Positions 45,751 through 53,571 of a stretch of 64,000 nt of DNA are shown piece after piece. The notes under the pieces were generated by a model. The model saw only the letters and a list, made by a program, of their open reading frames with translations. It was not told where the DNA came from and made no database searches. The position numbers and the translations under genes are program-made. Numbering within the stretch: the stretch's first letter is position 1; the number at the start of each line of letters is the position of its first letter. Origin of the DNA: Tessaracoccus timonensis (lineage in GTDB: Bacteria > Actinomycetota > Actinomycetes > Propionibacteriales > Propionibacteriaceae); NCBI RefSeq assembly GCF_900343145.1, contig NZ_LT996886.1:744001-808000 (forward strand), in the 5' to 3' direction.

Positions 45751-45912
45751 CGAACTCCCCCATTGTGTGACACCGCTGTCTGCGCACTGGACCAACGGCC
45801 GATTCCAGGAATTCTCCATCGGAATGATCCGTCGGAATTGTCTCCGTCATGGCGGGTGGCAAGCCCAGCATTTTTTGCATCGGCCCGTACCCACACCACA
45901 GGAGAAATCATC

Positions 45913-46317
45913 ATGAAGGGCTTCGCCAAGTTCATCCTCACCGCCACCGCGGCCGCCGCCGGTGGCACGGTCACCGCCCGTCCCTCCGCCGTGGCCACGG
46001 TGAGCTACTCCCTCGCCGTGAACTCCGAGCCGCGCACGGGTACGCGCGTCAGCTGGCTGCGCCCCGGTGAGCGGGTCGCCATCGAGTGCCAGGTGCAGGG
46101 TGACTGGGTCGACGGCCGCTGGGGGCGCACGAACCTGTGGGATCGCATCCCGGGCCGTGGCTACGTCTCCGACGGATGGGTCAACACCAGCACGAACGGC
46201 CCGCTGAAGGATGTCCCCACCTGCACCGATGCACCATCCCAGCCGACCCGGGTGCCGCAGCTCACCACGCCACCCCAGCCGCAGCAGGACTACCAGTACC
46301 CCCCCTTCACCGGCTAG
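45913..46317 (+). CDS. secreted SH3-like domain protein
   Basis: A 134-aa protein with a signal peptide (KGFAKFILTATAAAAGGTVTA) and a bacterial SH3 domain SLAVNSEPRTGTRVSWLRPGERVAIECQVQG...YVSDGWVNT. The C-terminus is a Pro/Gln-rich low-complexity tail. Such proteins bind the cell wall or act as secreted lysis-inhibitor-like factors; the function here is unknown. ATG at 45913 follows GGAGAAATC. Confidence 0.75.
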   Translation: MKGFAKFILTATAAAAGGTVTARPSAVATVSYSLAVNSEPRTGTRVSWLRPGERVAIECQVQGDWVDGRWGRTNLWDRIPGRGYVSDGWVNTSTNGPLKDVPTCTDAPSQPTRVPQLTTPPQPQQDYQYPPFTG

Positions 46318-46392
46318 TTCTTCCTGCCGTTCACCAACGACGCCCCTACCCGATCACCCAGGGCTCGTTCTCCAGCGACCCGAACTGCGAAG

Positions 46393-46713
46393 GTGCATTT
46401 CGCAACTCCAGACAAGCAACTTGCAGGCGGACAACGCATTGATGCGGAGCACAACTCGGTCAGGCGAGGGAGCCTCCAACACGAGATCGTCCAAGGCAGC
46501 CGCGCCATGGTGTTCGGCGACGATGACACGTTCCCGATCCACGTTGAATGCATGGACGACGCCGAACACCTTGGTGCTGGTAAGACGGTGCGATACGCAC
46601 TCGTGGTCTCCATCGAGACAGCAGAGCAGACCTCGACCACGATCCACGACGAAGTACGGGCAAGACTGCGGCAGCAAGCCCGCGATCGCACGCGCGGCCG
46701 GGTACAGAGCTGA
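46393..46713 (+). pseudogene. C-terminal remnant of an S8-type peptidase
   Basis: RRGSLQHEIVQGSRAMVFGDD, ECMDDAEHLGAGKTVRYALV, VVSIETAEQTSTTIHDEVRA form the tail of a subtilase-like protein of mobile regions, similar in layout to 28821-29066. No catalytic Asp/His/Ser block is left, so this cannot be functional as a protease. Confidence 0.5.
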
Positions 46714-46784
46714 TAAATCACAGTGAAGGACTGCATACTCTGACCCAGCTCCTGTTGGGAACATCAGCGTTGGTCATGATGTCT

Positions 46785-47203
46785 TGAGCTCTTGCCGAGA
46801 CCGTGGGACTCCGTTCGGATACGACCGTGCGTGTCGAGCATCATGACACCGGCGGCGATCAAGTGTTTGCGGACTGTCCCCGCGGTCTGGCCGAACTTGT
46901 TGCCCACACGCTCCAGTGAAGCCCCTGCTCATACATGGACCGCACTAGCCGGATCTCGATGATCGACGGGGAATGGCTGCGGAGGACGACACCGCGTTCT
47001 CGCAGGAGGCGAGAGAGCCGCTCGTCTCCAATGCCAACCTGTCGGGCCACAGCTTTCAGGGACCCGGCGGCAGCGTAAGCGGCTTCCGCTCGTTGAAGGA
47101 CGCCTTCGGATGCTCGCGGCGACTGCTGCGGGTGGTGCCTCCGGCGGTGCGTCCTGCGCCGTTCAGCGCGGATCGACTGGTGTGCTCGCACCATCTGAGT
47201 CAC
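46785..47203 (-). pseudogene. recombinase tail with double helix-turn-helix, frameshifted
   Basis: VRAHQSIRAERRRTHRRR, then AAYAAAGSLKAVARQVGIGDERLSRLLRERGV (first unit) and EIRLVRSMYEQGL; after a 1-2-nt frameshift near 46918 the second unit continues as LERVGNKFGQTAGTVRKHLIAAGVMMLDTHGR. The same tail, internally deleted, follows the recombinase at 16.7 kb. Confidence 0.65.
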
Positions 47204-47341
47204 CAGCGGGCAAGTTTCGACAAGGCTCCCGCTAGGTCCACCAATCGAACCCTACTGGGCTCTGACAAGGCCTTTCGCCTGCGCCACCTGACCGCCAGCG
47301 CCAAGCCCTCCCCCCTCATTGCACGGCGGCCGACTGGACTC

Positions 47342-47420
47342 CTAACCCAATATTCACACGCGTTTGCCAGATCCGTCCGAAATCGGCTGTTTCACGAAAC
47401 GCGTGTGAATATTGGGTTAG
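47342..47420. repeat. long hairpin element C (24-bp perfect stem, 31-nt loop)
   Basis: Arms 47342-47365 and 47397-47420 pair perfectly (outer part CTAACCCAATATTCACAC). The loop contains CCGAAATCGGC. Element D (48359) has the same length and loop and two compensatory pair changes in the stem. C lies upstream of vapB, D downstream of vapC. Confidence 0.88.
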
Positions 47421-47594
47421 CTCGCCGAGATCACCGATGGCCTCGACGCCCGCGCCGACGACGAGCTCGCCGGTTTCTGCGAAAGCCTCGAGGAAGACGA
47501 CGCGGACTACCTGAAGTATCACTTCGCGCAGGCCCGAAACTTCACCCGCGAGCTCGCCCAGCCAGGTGGGGGTTTGGCGTACACGATCGACTGA
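47421..47594 (+). pseudogene. orphan C-terminal fragment cut at hairpin C
   Basis: The frame LAEITDGLDARADDELAGFC...DYLKYHFAQARNFTRELAQPGG ends at TGA (47592). It is acidic, helical and looks like a genuine protein end, but it begins exactly where hairpin C stops (an in-frame TAG is the last triplet of the hairpin). No family recognised. Confidence 0.45.
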
Positions 47595-47655
47595 CCGCCC
47601 TAGCGGTTCACACATAGCATCAAGGCATCAAATCCCGTGATGCTATGATGCCTAC

Positions 47656-47907
47656 ATGCGAACGACGCTCACCCTCGACCCCGATGTAGCCAAGCTGCTG
47701 GAGGAAGAGATGGCCAAACGTCAGACTTCATTCAAAAGAGTGGTGAACGACGCCCTACGTCGAGGCCTCGGATCACACCATGACGCCGACTTCACCTTCC
47801 CCAGCTTCGACATGGGATCAGCTAACGCAGATCTCACCCATGCCACCAGGCTCGCTGCCGACATGGAAGACGAAGCCCTCGCATTCAAGCTCACCCAAGG
47901 CCGCTGA
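47656..47907 (+). CDS. vapB: VapB-type antitoxin (ribbon-helix-helix)
   Basis: An 83-aa protein with an N-terminal ribbon-helix-helix RTTLTLDPDVAKLLEEEMAKRQTSFKRVVNDALRRGL and a disordered acidic C-terminus (ADMEDEALAFKL) that would wrap around the toxin. Its stop overlaps the toxin ATG by one base (TGATG), the typical coupled arrangement. It should autoregulate from the repeat-containing region upstream. Confidence 0.92.
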   Translation: MRTTLTLDPDVAKLLEEEMAKRQTSFKRVVNDALRRGLGSHHDADFTFPSFDMGSANADLTHATRLAADMEDEALAFKLTQGR

Positions 47908-48338
47908 TGCTGCTCGTAGATACCAATGTGTTGATCTACGCAGTCAACGCCAGCTCCGCTCATCACGACGCCAGCCGCACTTGGTTTTTGCATGAGCTGC
48001 AATCAGGCACGGACGTGGTCGGCTTGCCGTGGGTGTCTCTGCTCGGGTTCATCCGCATCAGCACTCACTCGCACATCCTGGAGCACCCACTCTCGCCCGA
48101 GGAAGCGATGTCGGTGGTACACGCATGGCTCAATCACCCGCGAGTGGTAACACCTGAGCCTTCGCCCCGGCACGCTGCCCTGCTTGCGGGGCTTCTGGCG
48201 GAATCCGGCACGGCCGGCAATCTCACCAACGATGCTCACCTGGCTGCCCTGGCGCTGGAACTCGATGCGACGATGGTCACCTTTGATCGCGACTTCGCTC
48301 GCTTCGGAGTTCGCGTGCTCGTTCCGGAACACGAGTAG
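47907..48338 (+). CDS. vapC: VapC-type PIN-domain ribonuclease toxin
   Basis: A 143-aa PIN toxin: MLLVDTNVLIYAVNA (Asp5), GFIRISTH (Glu is replaced in this subgroup by the R-I-S pattern, but later acids remain), SGTAGNLTNDAHLAALALE (Asp with His) and TFDRDFARFG (Asp). VapC enzymes cleave tRNA or rRNA. It pairs with the RHH antitoxin and the module is bracketed by hairpins C and D. Confidence 0.93.
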   Translation: MLLVDTNVLIYAVNASSAHHDASRTWFLHELQSGTDVVGLPWVSLLGFIRISTHSHILEHPLSPEEAMSVVHAWLNHPRVVTPEPSPRHAALLAGLLAESGTAGNLTNDAHLAALALELDATMVTFDRDFARFGVRVLVPEHE

Positions 48339-48358
48339 CTGAGCCTTACTGCCGGCAG

Positions 48359-48437
48359 CTAACCCGATATCCACACGCGTTTGCCAAATCGGGCCAGAAT
48401 GGGCTGTTTCAGGAAACGAATGTGGATATCGGGTTAG
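48359..48437. repeat. long hairpin element D (24-bp stem with 2 mismatches, 31-nt loop)
   Basis: Arms 48359-48382 and 48414-48437. Relative to element C two A-T/T-A pairs have become G-C/C-G on both sides (CTAACCCGATATCCACAC), a covariation that keeps the stem. The loop GCCAAATCGGGCCAGAATGG is closely related to that of C. It lies between the convergent vapC and fetB-like genes. Confidence 0.85.
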
Positions 48438-48466
48438 GTTTCTCGCGAGCCCCAGCCCCGGACCCC

Positions 48467-49216
48467 TTAGGAACTCGGCACGAGTTGGCGCGCCCGCCCC
48501 GCGAGGGTGGAGAACACCGTGGCAGTCACAGATTTCGCGAGCAGGATTGCAGCCAACACCACCACCTGGAACACTCCCGCCGCCACCGGGCTCAGCCCCG
48601 CAAACAAGGCACCGACGAACGCGCCCGGCAGTGTAACGAGCCCGGTGTTGCGGGTTTGGTCGATGGTGGGGATGAGGGCTTCGCGTACCGCGTCCCTCCG
48701 CAGCCGCACAGTGGACTGCGGCGGCGTCGCCCCGAGCGCCAGCCAGCCCTCCACTTCACCAACCCCAGCCCGCAGCGCTGCAAGATAATTGCGCGCGGTC
48801 AGCGTCGACGCAGCCATGGCATTACCGATCGAGATACCCGCCACCGCGATGATCTGCTGCACATCGAGGCCGATTAGCCCGAGCAAGAGCGACGACCCCG
48901 TCGCGGCCACGCCACCCGCGACGACTGCAACAATCGCATTCCGCCGCCCGCCCGGCAGTTCCGCCGCCCGCTTGGCTCCGGTCAGCGACGCCGTCGTGAG
49001 CATGAGCAGGATGAAGGCCAGCACCAGCAACGGCCACTTGATGACCGCCCCCAATATCACTGAAATGAGCGCCAGCTGCAGACACGCGCGGATGATGGCC
49101 ACCGCAGGGGCCCATCCCATCTTGACGCCGTGAGCTCGCAGAATGAGGATGACGGCCGCGACCATCACAGCTAGCCCGACGGCAAATCTCGCCCATTCCC
49201 ACACTGACCAATCCAC
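48467..49216 (-). CDS. FetB-like (UPF0014) ABC transporter permease
   Basis: A 249-aa membrane protein with about seven helices. Family blocks: IIRACLQLALISVILGAVI, GISIGNAMAASTLTARNYLAAL, EVEGWLALGATPPQST and LPGAFVGALFAGLSPV. FetB with FetA exports iron in E. coli; no FetA ATPase gene is adjacent here, so the ATPase must be elsewhere. A GTG at 49216 is the probable start (MDWSVWEW). Confidence 0.85.
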   Translation of the reverse strand: MDWSVWEWARFAVGLAVMVAAVILILRAHGVKMGWAPAVAIIRACLQLALISVILGAVIKWPLLVLAFILLMLTTASLTGAKRAAELPGGRRNAIVAVVAGGVAATGSSLLLGLIGLDVQQIIAVAGISIGNAMAASTLTARNYLAALRAGVGEVEGWLALGATPPQSTVRLRRDAVREALIPTIDQTRNTGLVTLPGAFVGALFAGLSPVAAGVFQVVVLAAILLAKSVTATVFSTLAGRARQLVPSS

Positions 49217-49268
49217 GCGGCCGAGTGTAGCCGTGAGCCAGCAACAGCCACCCACTCCAGCATTTGTC

Positions 49269-49296
49269 TTTACATTTGGAGGATAGGTGATAGGAT
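49269..49296 (+). promoter_or_regulatory. sigma-A-like promoter of the small membrane protein
   Basis: TTTACA (49269-49274), 16-bp spacer, TAGGAT (49291-49296). Transcription would start near 49303 and yield a leader of about 95 nt before the ATG at 49399. Confidence 0.6.
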
Positions 49297-49304
49297 AGAA
49301 CCGT

Positions 49305-49378
49305 CAGCTTGTGTGAGCTGACCCGGCCAGCAGGCCGGACACACCGCCGTGCGGGGCTTCCTCCGGACGGTTCCGCAC
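49305..49378 (+). promoter_or_regulatory. hairpin-rich 5' leader
   Basis: Three consecutive stem-loops: CAGCT/AGCTG (49305-49320), CCGGCC-AGCA-GGCCGG (49323-49338) and GTGCGG/CCGCAC (49349-49378). Almost the entire predicted leader of the 71-aa gene is paired, which suggests RNA-level control. Confidence 0.5.
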
Positions 49379-49398
49379 AGGAACTGAAAGGAAGAAAG

Positions 49399-49614
49399 AT
49401 GACCGCAATCGCACTCGCACCAGTTCGCCCGGCAGCACAGGGCACGGACAGCGTCGCATTCAAGACGCACATGACCATCATCGCAGCAGTCGTTCTGCTG
49501 ATGGCAGTCCTTGGCGCAACGGTGGCATCCCCCATCGTTACCGCGATCTCCGCCGTCGTTGCTGCTGCCGCCGCCTTCGCCGGAATCTACATGAGCCTCA
49601 ACCGCATCGCCTGA
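49399..49614 (+). CDS. small membrane protein (71 aa)
   Basis: MTAIALAPVRPAAQGTDSVA followed by two helices (HMTIIAAVVLLMAVLGATV and PIVTAISAVVAAAAAFAGIY). ATG preceded by AAAGGAAGAAAG. No family recognised, but promoter, leader and ribosome site are all convincing, so it is a real gene. Confidence 0.65.
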   Translation: MTAIALAPVRPAAQGTDSVAFKTHMTIIAAVVLLMAVLGATVASPIVTAISAVVAAAAAFAGIYMSLNRIA

Positions 49615-49709
49615 GGTCACCAGCGAAGGGAAGGTCCCTTACGCTGCGCGGACAGCGTCGACCGCGCAGTATCACCTCCCCCACAGCGCTCCTGATCTAC
49701 GATGGCATT

Positions 49710-50483
49710 GTGCTGACATTGTTGTTCACCGGCCTACCGGAAGCGCTCACTTCACTCACTCCCACCACTTGGGCGTTCCTCGTCGTGGCAGCCGTCGCAA
49801 TCGGCATATCGAAAACAGCACTCCCCGGAGCAGCGACGCTGGCCGTCGCGCTCTTCGCCAGCGTCCTTCCTGCAAAGGAATCCACCGGCACCATGTTGGT
49901 GCTCCTCTTAGTTGGCGACGTGCTCGCCATCACCATGTATCGGCGCGAGGCAGATTGGCCGACACTGAAACGCCTTGTCCCAGGCGTCTTAGCCGGCGTT
50001 GTGCTGGGCGCAATCTTCCTGCGGTTCGCGTCGGATCAGTTCACCAAACAGTTCATCGGTGCCTTGCTCCTCATCCTGATCGCGGCCACGATGGCACTCA
50101 TGCGCCTGCCCAAACCGCCAGAAATTCAGGGTCGGCTGGGACGCATCACCTACGGCACGCTAGCTGGCTTCACGACGATGGCCGCCAACGCTGGCGGCCC
50201 CGTTACCACCATGTACTTCCTGGCCTCGAAGTTTTCCGTGATGAGCTTCCTCGGCACGACGGCGTGGTTCTTCGGGATCGTGAACGTACTGAAGCTGCCC
50301 TTCTCCATCGGGCTCGGCATCATCAAACCATCCACGCTATGGATCGACGCGGTGCTGGCGCCCGTCGTGATCGCCTCTGCGTTTGCCGGGCGCTGGCTCG
50401 CCAAGCGCATGCACAAACAGCTCTTCGACGCGGTGGTGACGGTGCTGACCGTGGTGTCGGCGGCCTATCTGCTGATTGCATAA
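49710..50483 (+). CDS. TauE/SafE family sulfite/organosulfonate exporter-like protein
   Basis: A 257-aa TSUP-family membrane protein with about eight helices. The two conserved repeats appear as AAVAIGISKTALPGAATLAVALFA and GTLAGFTTMAANAGGPVTTMYFL. TSUP proteins move sulfite, sulfoacetate or similar anions. GTG start at 49710. No clear operon partner; it is convergent with the alcohol dehydrogenase gene. Confidence 0.9.
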   Translation: MLTLLFTGLPEALTSLTPTTWAFLVVAAVAIGISKTALPGAATLAVALFASVLPAKESTGTMLVLLLVGDVLAITMYRREADWPTLKRLVPGVLAGVVLGAIFLRFASDQFTKQFIGALLLILIAATMALMRLPKPPEIQGRLGRITYGTLAGFTTMAANAGGPVTTMYFLASKFSVMSFLGTTAWFFGIVNVLKLPFSIGLGIIKPSTLWIDAVLAPVVIASAFAGRWLAKRMHKQLFDAVVTVLTVVSAAYLLIA

Positions 50484-50523
50484 CCACCGCCGACGCTGCA
50501 CGACCGTCGAGCCTTGCAGCCAG

Positions 50524-51669
50524 TCAGAGGCTCATATCAACCACTGCGCGCCCCTGGATCTCGTGGTTCCGCAGCGCCTCGTACCCTTCGCCTGCCTTCT
50601 CCAGGGGCAGGCGACGCGACACCACGTCGCGGTAGTTAATCACGCCGCGAGCCGCGAGATCCACGACGGCGGGGAGATCCTGGCGAGTCCTCGCACCGTA
50701 AGAGCCCAGGATGCTCTGTGAACGCCGCACCGTCCTATTGATTTCCACCTCGGCAGTCTGCACGCCAGCACCCAAGCCGATGGGCACCATGCGGCCGCCA
50801 TCGGCGAGCACATCGAGGGCGGTCTTCCAGGTGGCCGGAATGCCAAGTGCCTCGAACGACACGTCCACGCCCTTGCCGTTGGTGAGTGCCAGCACGGCCT
50901 CTCGAGGATCCTGCGTGGAGGAGTTCACGACGGCGGTGGCGCCGTAGTCACGCATGGGTTCCAGTTTCTCGTCGGAGACGTCGATGGCAATCACCTGACT
51001 AGCACCGAAGGCCGCCGCGATCTGGACGATATTCGTGCCCACACCACCCGTGGCGACGACGGCCACGGTCTCCCCGTATCGGAGGTCGGCCCCGCGTCGC
51101 ACCGCCCCATAGCCGGTGAGCGCCGCACAGCCGAGAATGGCAGCGGACACCATATCCACGCCCTCGGGAGCCACCGCAACCGACGTCGACGGGACCACCG
51201 CGTACTCCGCGAGGCCACCCATGGAGTACATGGCAACCTGCTCACCGTCAGGGGTAGCCAGTCGGGTTTCTCCGTCGTAGAGCTTGCCCTCCAGACGGTT
51301 GAGGGAGAAGAACGGGGCGCACAGCTCGTCGTGGCCAGCCGCACAAGCATCGCACTGCCCACATGGCATGAGGAAGCCGCCCGCCACCTGCTGCCCCACC
51401 GCAAGCCCGGAGTGTTCGTTGCCGGGCCCCACCTCGACGATGGTGCCGGTCACTTCATGCCCCAGCACGGCCGGTAGCGGGAAGGCGATGGCGCCGGAGA
51501 TCACATGGAGGTCGGAGTGGCACAGTCCGCAGGCGGTCACTTTGATGAGTACTTCGCCATTCCTGGGACGCGGAGTTTGCAAGGTTTCAACTTCGAGGCC
51601 TTTGGCAGTGTCGCGCAGCACCGCCGCTCGCATGGTTTCGGGAATCTGGATTGCGTCATTGCTCGCCAT
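50524..51669 (-). CDS. zinc-dependent alcohol/polyol dehydrogenase
   Basis: A 381-aa MDR enzyme with both zinc sites: catalytic CGLCHSDLH and GHEVTGTIVEVG, structural CGQCDACAAGHDELC. NAD loop VAVVATGGVGTNIVQIAAAFG. It is next to the inositol transporter gene and shares upstream sequence motifs with iolG/iolE, which suggests a polyol (for example inositol-derived) substrate. ATG at 51669 preferred over one 27 nt upstream. Confidence 0.88.
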   Translation of the reverse strand: MASNDAIQIPETMRAAVLRDTAKGLEVETLQTPRPRNGEVLIKVTACGLCHSDLHVISGAIAFPLPAVLGHEVTGTIVEVGPGNEHSGLAVGQQVAGGFLMPCGQCDACAAGHDELCAPFFSLNRLEGKLYDGETRLATPDGEQVAMYSMGGLAEYAVVPSTSVAVAPEGVDMVSAAILGCAALTGYGAVRRGADLRYGETVAVVATGGVGTNIVQIAAAFGASQVIAIDVSDEKLEPMRDYGATAVVNSSTQDPREAVLALTNGKGVDVSFEALGIPATWKTALDVLADGGRMVPIGLGAGVQTAEVEINRTVRRSQSILGSYGARTRQDLPAVVDLAARGVINYRDVVSRRLPLEKAGEGYEALRNHEIQGRAVVDMSL

Positions 51670-51710
51670 GGCTGTTCCTTTCTCAGCGCGGGCCACCTTG
51701 GACCACGCCT

Positions 51711-51753
51711 TGTATGAACAAATATACCCCCGAACGGCTTTTTGTTAGGACAT
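51711..51753. promoter_or_regulatory. shared inositol-locus motifs upstream of the dehydrogenase
   Basis: TGTATGAACAAATATAC (51711-51727) and TTTGTTAGGACAT (51741-51753). The same two boxes, slightly changed, occur between iolG and iolE (61016 and 61076), so they are candidate operator or promoter elements of a common regulator. Confidence 0.5.
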
Positions 51754-51792
51754 TTTGTGGCATTGCTCGCTATACGGACTGCATCCAGATAG

Positions 51793-51843
51793 ACCGACGG
51801 GCACCTCGCTCACGCCATGCGCGCGAGCGAGGTGCCCGTCGGT
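51793..51843. terminator. 19-bp hairpin at the end of the inositol operon
   Basis: Arms 51793-51811 (ACCGACGGGCACCTCGCTC) and 51825-51843 pair perfectly around 13 nt. It lies 9 bp beyond the stop of the sugar porter on the minus strand. No T-run follows, but the position fits transcription termination of the operon. Confidence 0.7.
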
Positions 51844-51851
51844 GAAAGGGA

Positions 51852-53441
51852 TTAGGAGTAGTCCTTTTCGAAGCGCATCTCGAGCTCCTCCAGGGAGTCG
51901 TACTTCGTCTCCGGGACGAAGAAGATGTAGAGGCACAGCGAGAGCACATTGATGAGGGCAAACACCAGGTAGGTGCCAGCACCACCGAGTGCTTCCATCA
52001 TCGGCGGGAAGATGATGGACACGAAGCCGTTCGCCAGCCACAACGCGCCCACGGCGACACCCATCGACAGACCGCGTGTCTTCGACGGGAAGAGCTCCGC
52101 GATAATCACCCAGGTCACGGTGCCCGACTGCTTGATGAACACGAAGAAGCAGATGATCACCAGCACCAAGATGGGCGCGAAGCTCGGAGCACCGACGATC
52201 TCACCAGAGGCGGTCTCGTGCGGGAGGATGAATTTCCAGAACACGAAGGCCAGCGCACCCAGCGAAAGCACAATGCCGAGCTCCTGATAAATGCCGACGT
52301 GGCGTCGGGCGAACTTCGTCACCAGCCACAAGCCGACGGCCGAACCGACGAACGATAGACCGCCCGAGATGACGTTCAGCATGATGGCCACGTCCGTCGG
52401 GAATCCTGCCGCGGTGAGAATCTTCGGCGTGTAGTACATGGCCGTGTTAATGCCCGTGAACTGGTCAGCAAAGCCCAGCAGCACGCCCAAAATGAGCAGA
52501 TGCCTGGTCCACTTCGTCTTCCAAATCTTTCCGAGCCCCCACTTCTCCGCGTTCGACTCCTTGCGCTGCACCTCGAGCATCTCGTCGAGCTCGTCGACGA
52601 TGGGGCCGTCCTTTTCTTCATCGCGCACTCGCTTGAGCGAGCCGATGGCCTCGGGAATCTTCAGGTTAGCGACGTACCAACGCGACGACTCCGGCATCAG
52701 ACGAATACCGATCCACAAGGCGATCGCCGGCAGAGACGCGAGCACGAGCATGTACCGCCAGGTGAGGCCGTTGCCGTCAATAATGGCGCCCAGGGTGCCA
52801 GCCTCGAACTGCGACCGCGCGGTGTCCCAAAGGATGTGCTGGCCACCTTCGACGTCGACACCCGGGCCACCCTGGGCGCGGGCGATGCCGGCGTTCACCG
52901 AGAACGCGAGGAACTGGCCGAACACGATCATCAGCTGGTCGACAGCGACGAGGGTGCCGCGGATCCGCTTCGGCGCCGTCTCGCCCAGGAAGACGGGCAC
53001 GGTGGCCGACGCACCACCGACCGCGAAGCCAAGCACGATACGGAAGAAGTACAGAATCCAGACGTTCGGGCTGAGCGCGCAGCCCACTGCGCCAAAGAAG
53101 AAGACGATGGCGAGCAGCATGATGTTGTGCCGACGCCCGTACTTGTCGGACAGCACGCCGCCCCACGATGCTCCCAGCGCGGCACCCACGCACAGCAGGC
53201 CACCGATCCAGCCTTCCTCGGCGGTGGTGAGGGCGAGCCCGTGCGCATCCGTCGGGAGGTACATATACGGCAGCGCGCCGGAGATGACGCCGGTGTCGTA
53301 GCCAAACAACAGTGATCCGAGCGTCGCCACGATGGCGATCAGCCCGAGCGACCGTTTCGGCCCCGATGGCGGGGTTTTCTCGACGAGCTCCTCAAGCTCG
53401 TCGCGCGAGTAACTCGCTGCGGAGTCGGAGTTCTGAGACAT
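51852..53441 (-). CDS. iolT: sugar-porter MFS transporter, probable inositol permease
   Basis: A 529-aa twelve-helix transporter of the sugar-porter subfamily: ATLGSLLFGYDTGVISGALPYM, GGVLSDKYGRRHNIMLLAI, FFVPETKYDSLEELE (end motif) and the central loop with PESSRWYVA. Long acidic N- and C-terminal cytoplasmic tails. Its place at the end of an inositol operon suggests import of myo-inositol or isomers. ATG at 53441 has AAGGAGATCCC in front; an ATG 27 nt upstream is less likely. Confidence 0.88.
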   Translation of the reverse strand: MSQNSDSAASYSRDELEELVEKTPPSGPKRSLGLIAIVATLGSLLFGYDTGVISGALPYMYLPTDAHGLALTTAEEGWIGGLLCVGAALGASWGGVLSDKYGRRHNIMLLAIVFFFGAVGCALSPNVWILYFFRIVLGFAVGGASATVPVFLGETAPKRIRGTLVAVDQLMIVFGQFLAFSVNAGIARAQGGPGVDVEGGQHILWDTARSQFEAGTLGAIIDGNGLTWRYMLVLASLPAIALWIGIRLMPESSRWYVANLKIPEAIGSLKRVRDEEKDGPIVDELDEMLEVQRKESNAEKWGLGKIWKTKWTRHLLILGVLLGFADQFTGINTAMYYTPKILTAAGFPTDVAIMLNVISGGLSFVGSAVGLWLVTKFARRHVGIYQELGIVLSLGALAFVFWKFILPHETASGEIVGAPSFAPILVLVIICFFVFIKQSGTVTWVIIAELFPSKTRGLSMGVAVGALWLANGFVSIIFPPMMEALGGAGTYLVFALINVLSLCLYIFFVPETKYDSLEELEMRFEKDYS

Positions 53442-53571
53442 GGGATCTCCTTGTGAGGATTCTGCCAACGCTGGCAGGTTGTGGTGGTTGCCGCTGTCTA
53501 CCCGCCGACGTTGTTGTCAGCAAGGACAACGCTCCTCCCTCCGGCGGCTATCGAAGGGAGGAGCGTGCAGG

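Noticed and set aside
46314-46736. Minus-strand 140-codon frame
   Set aside because: Opposite to the peptidase tail, with Cys/Ser/Arg-rich shadow composition.
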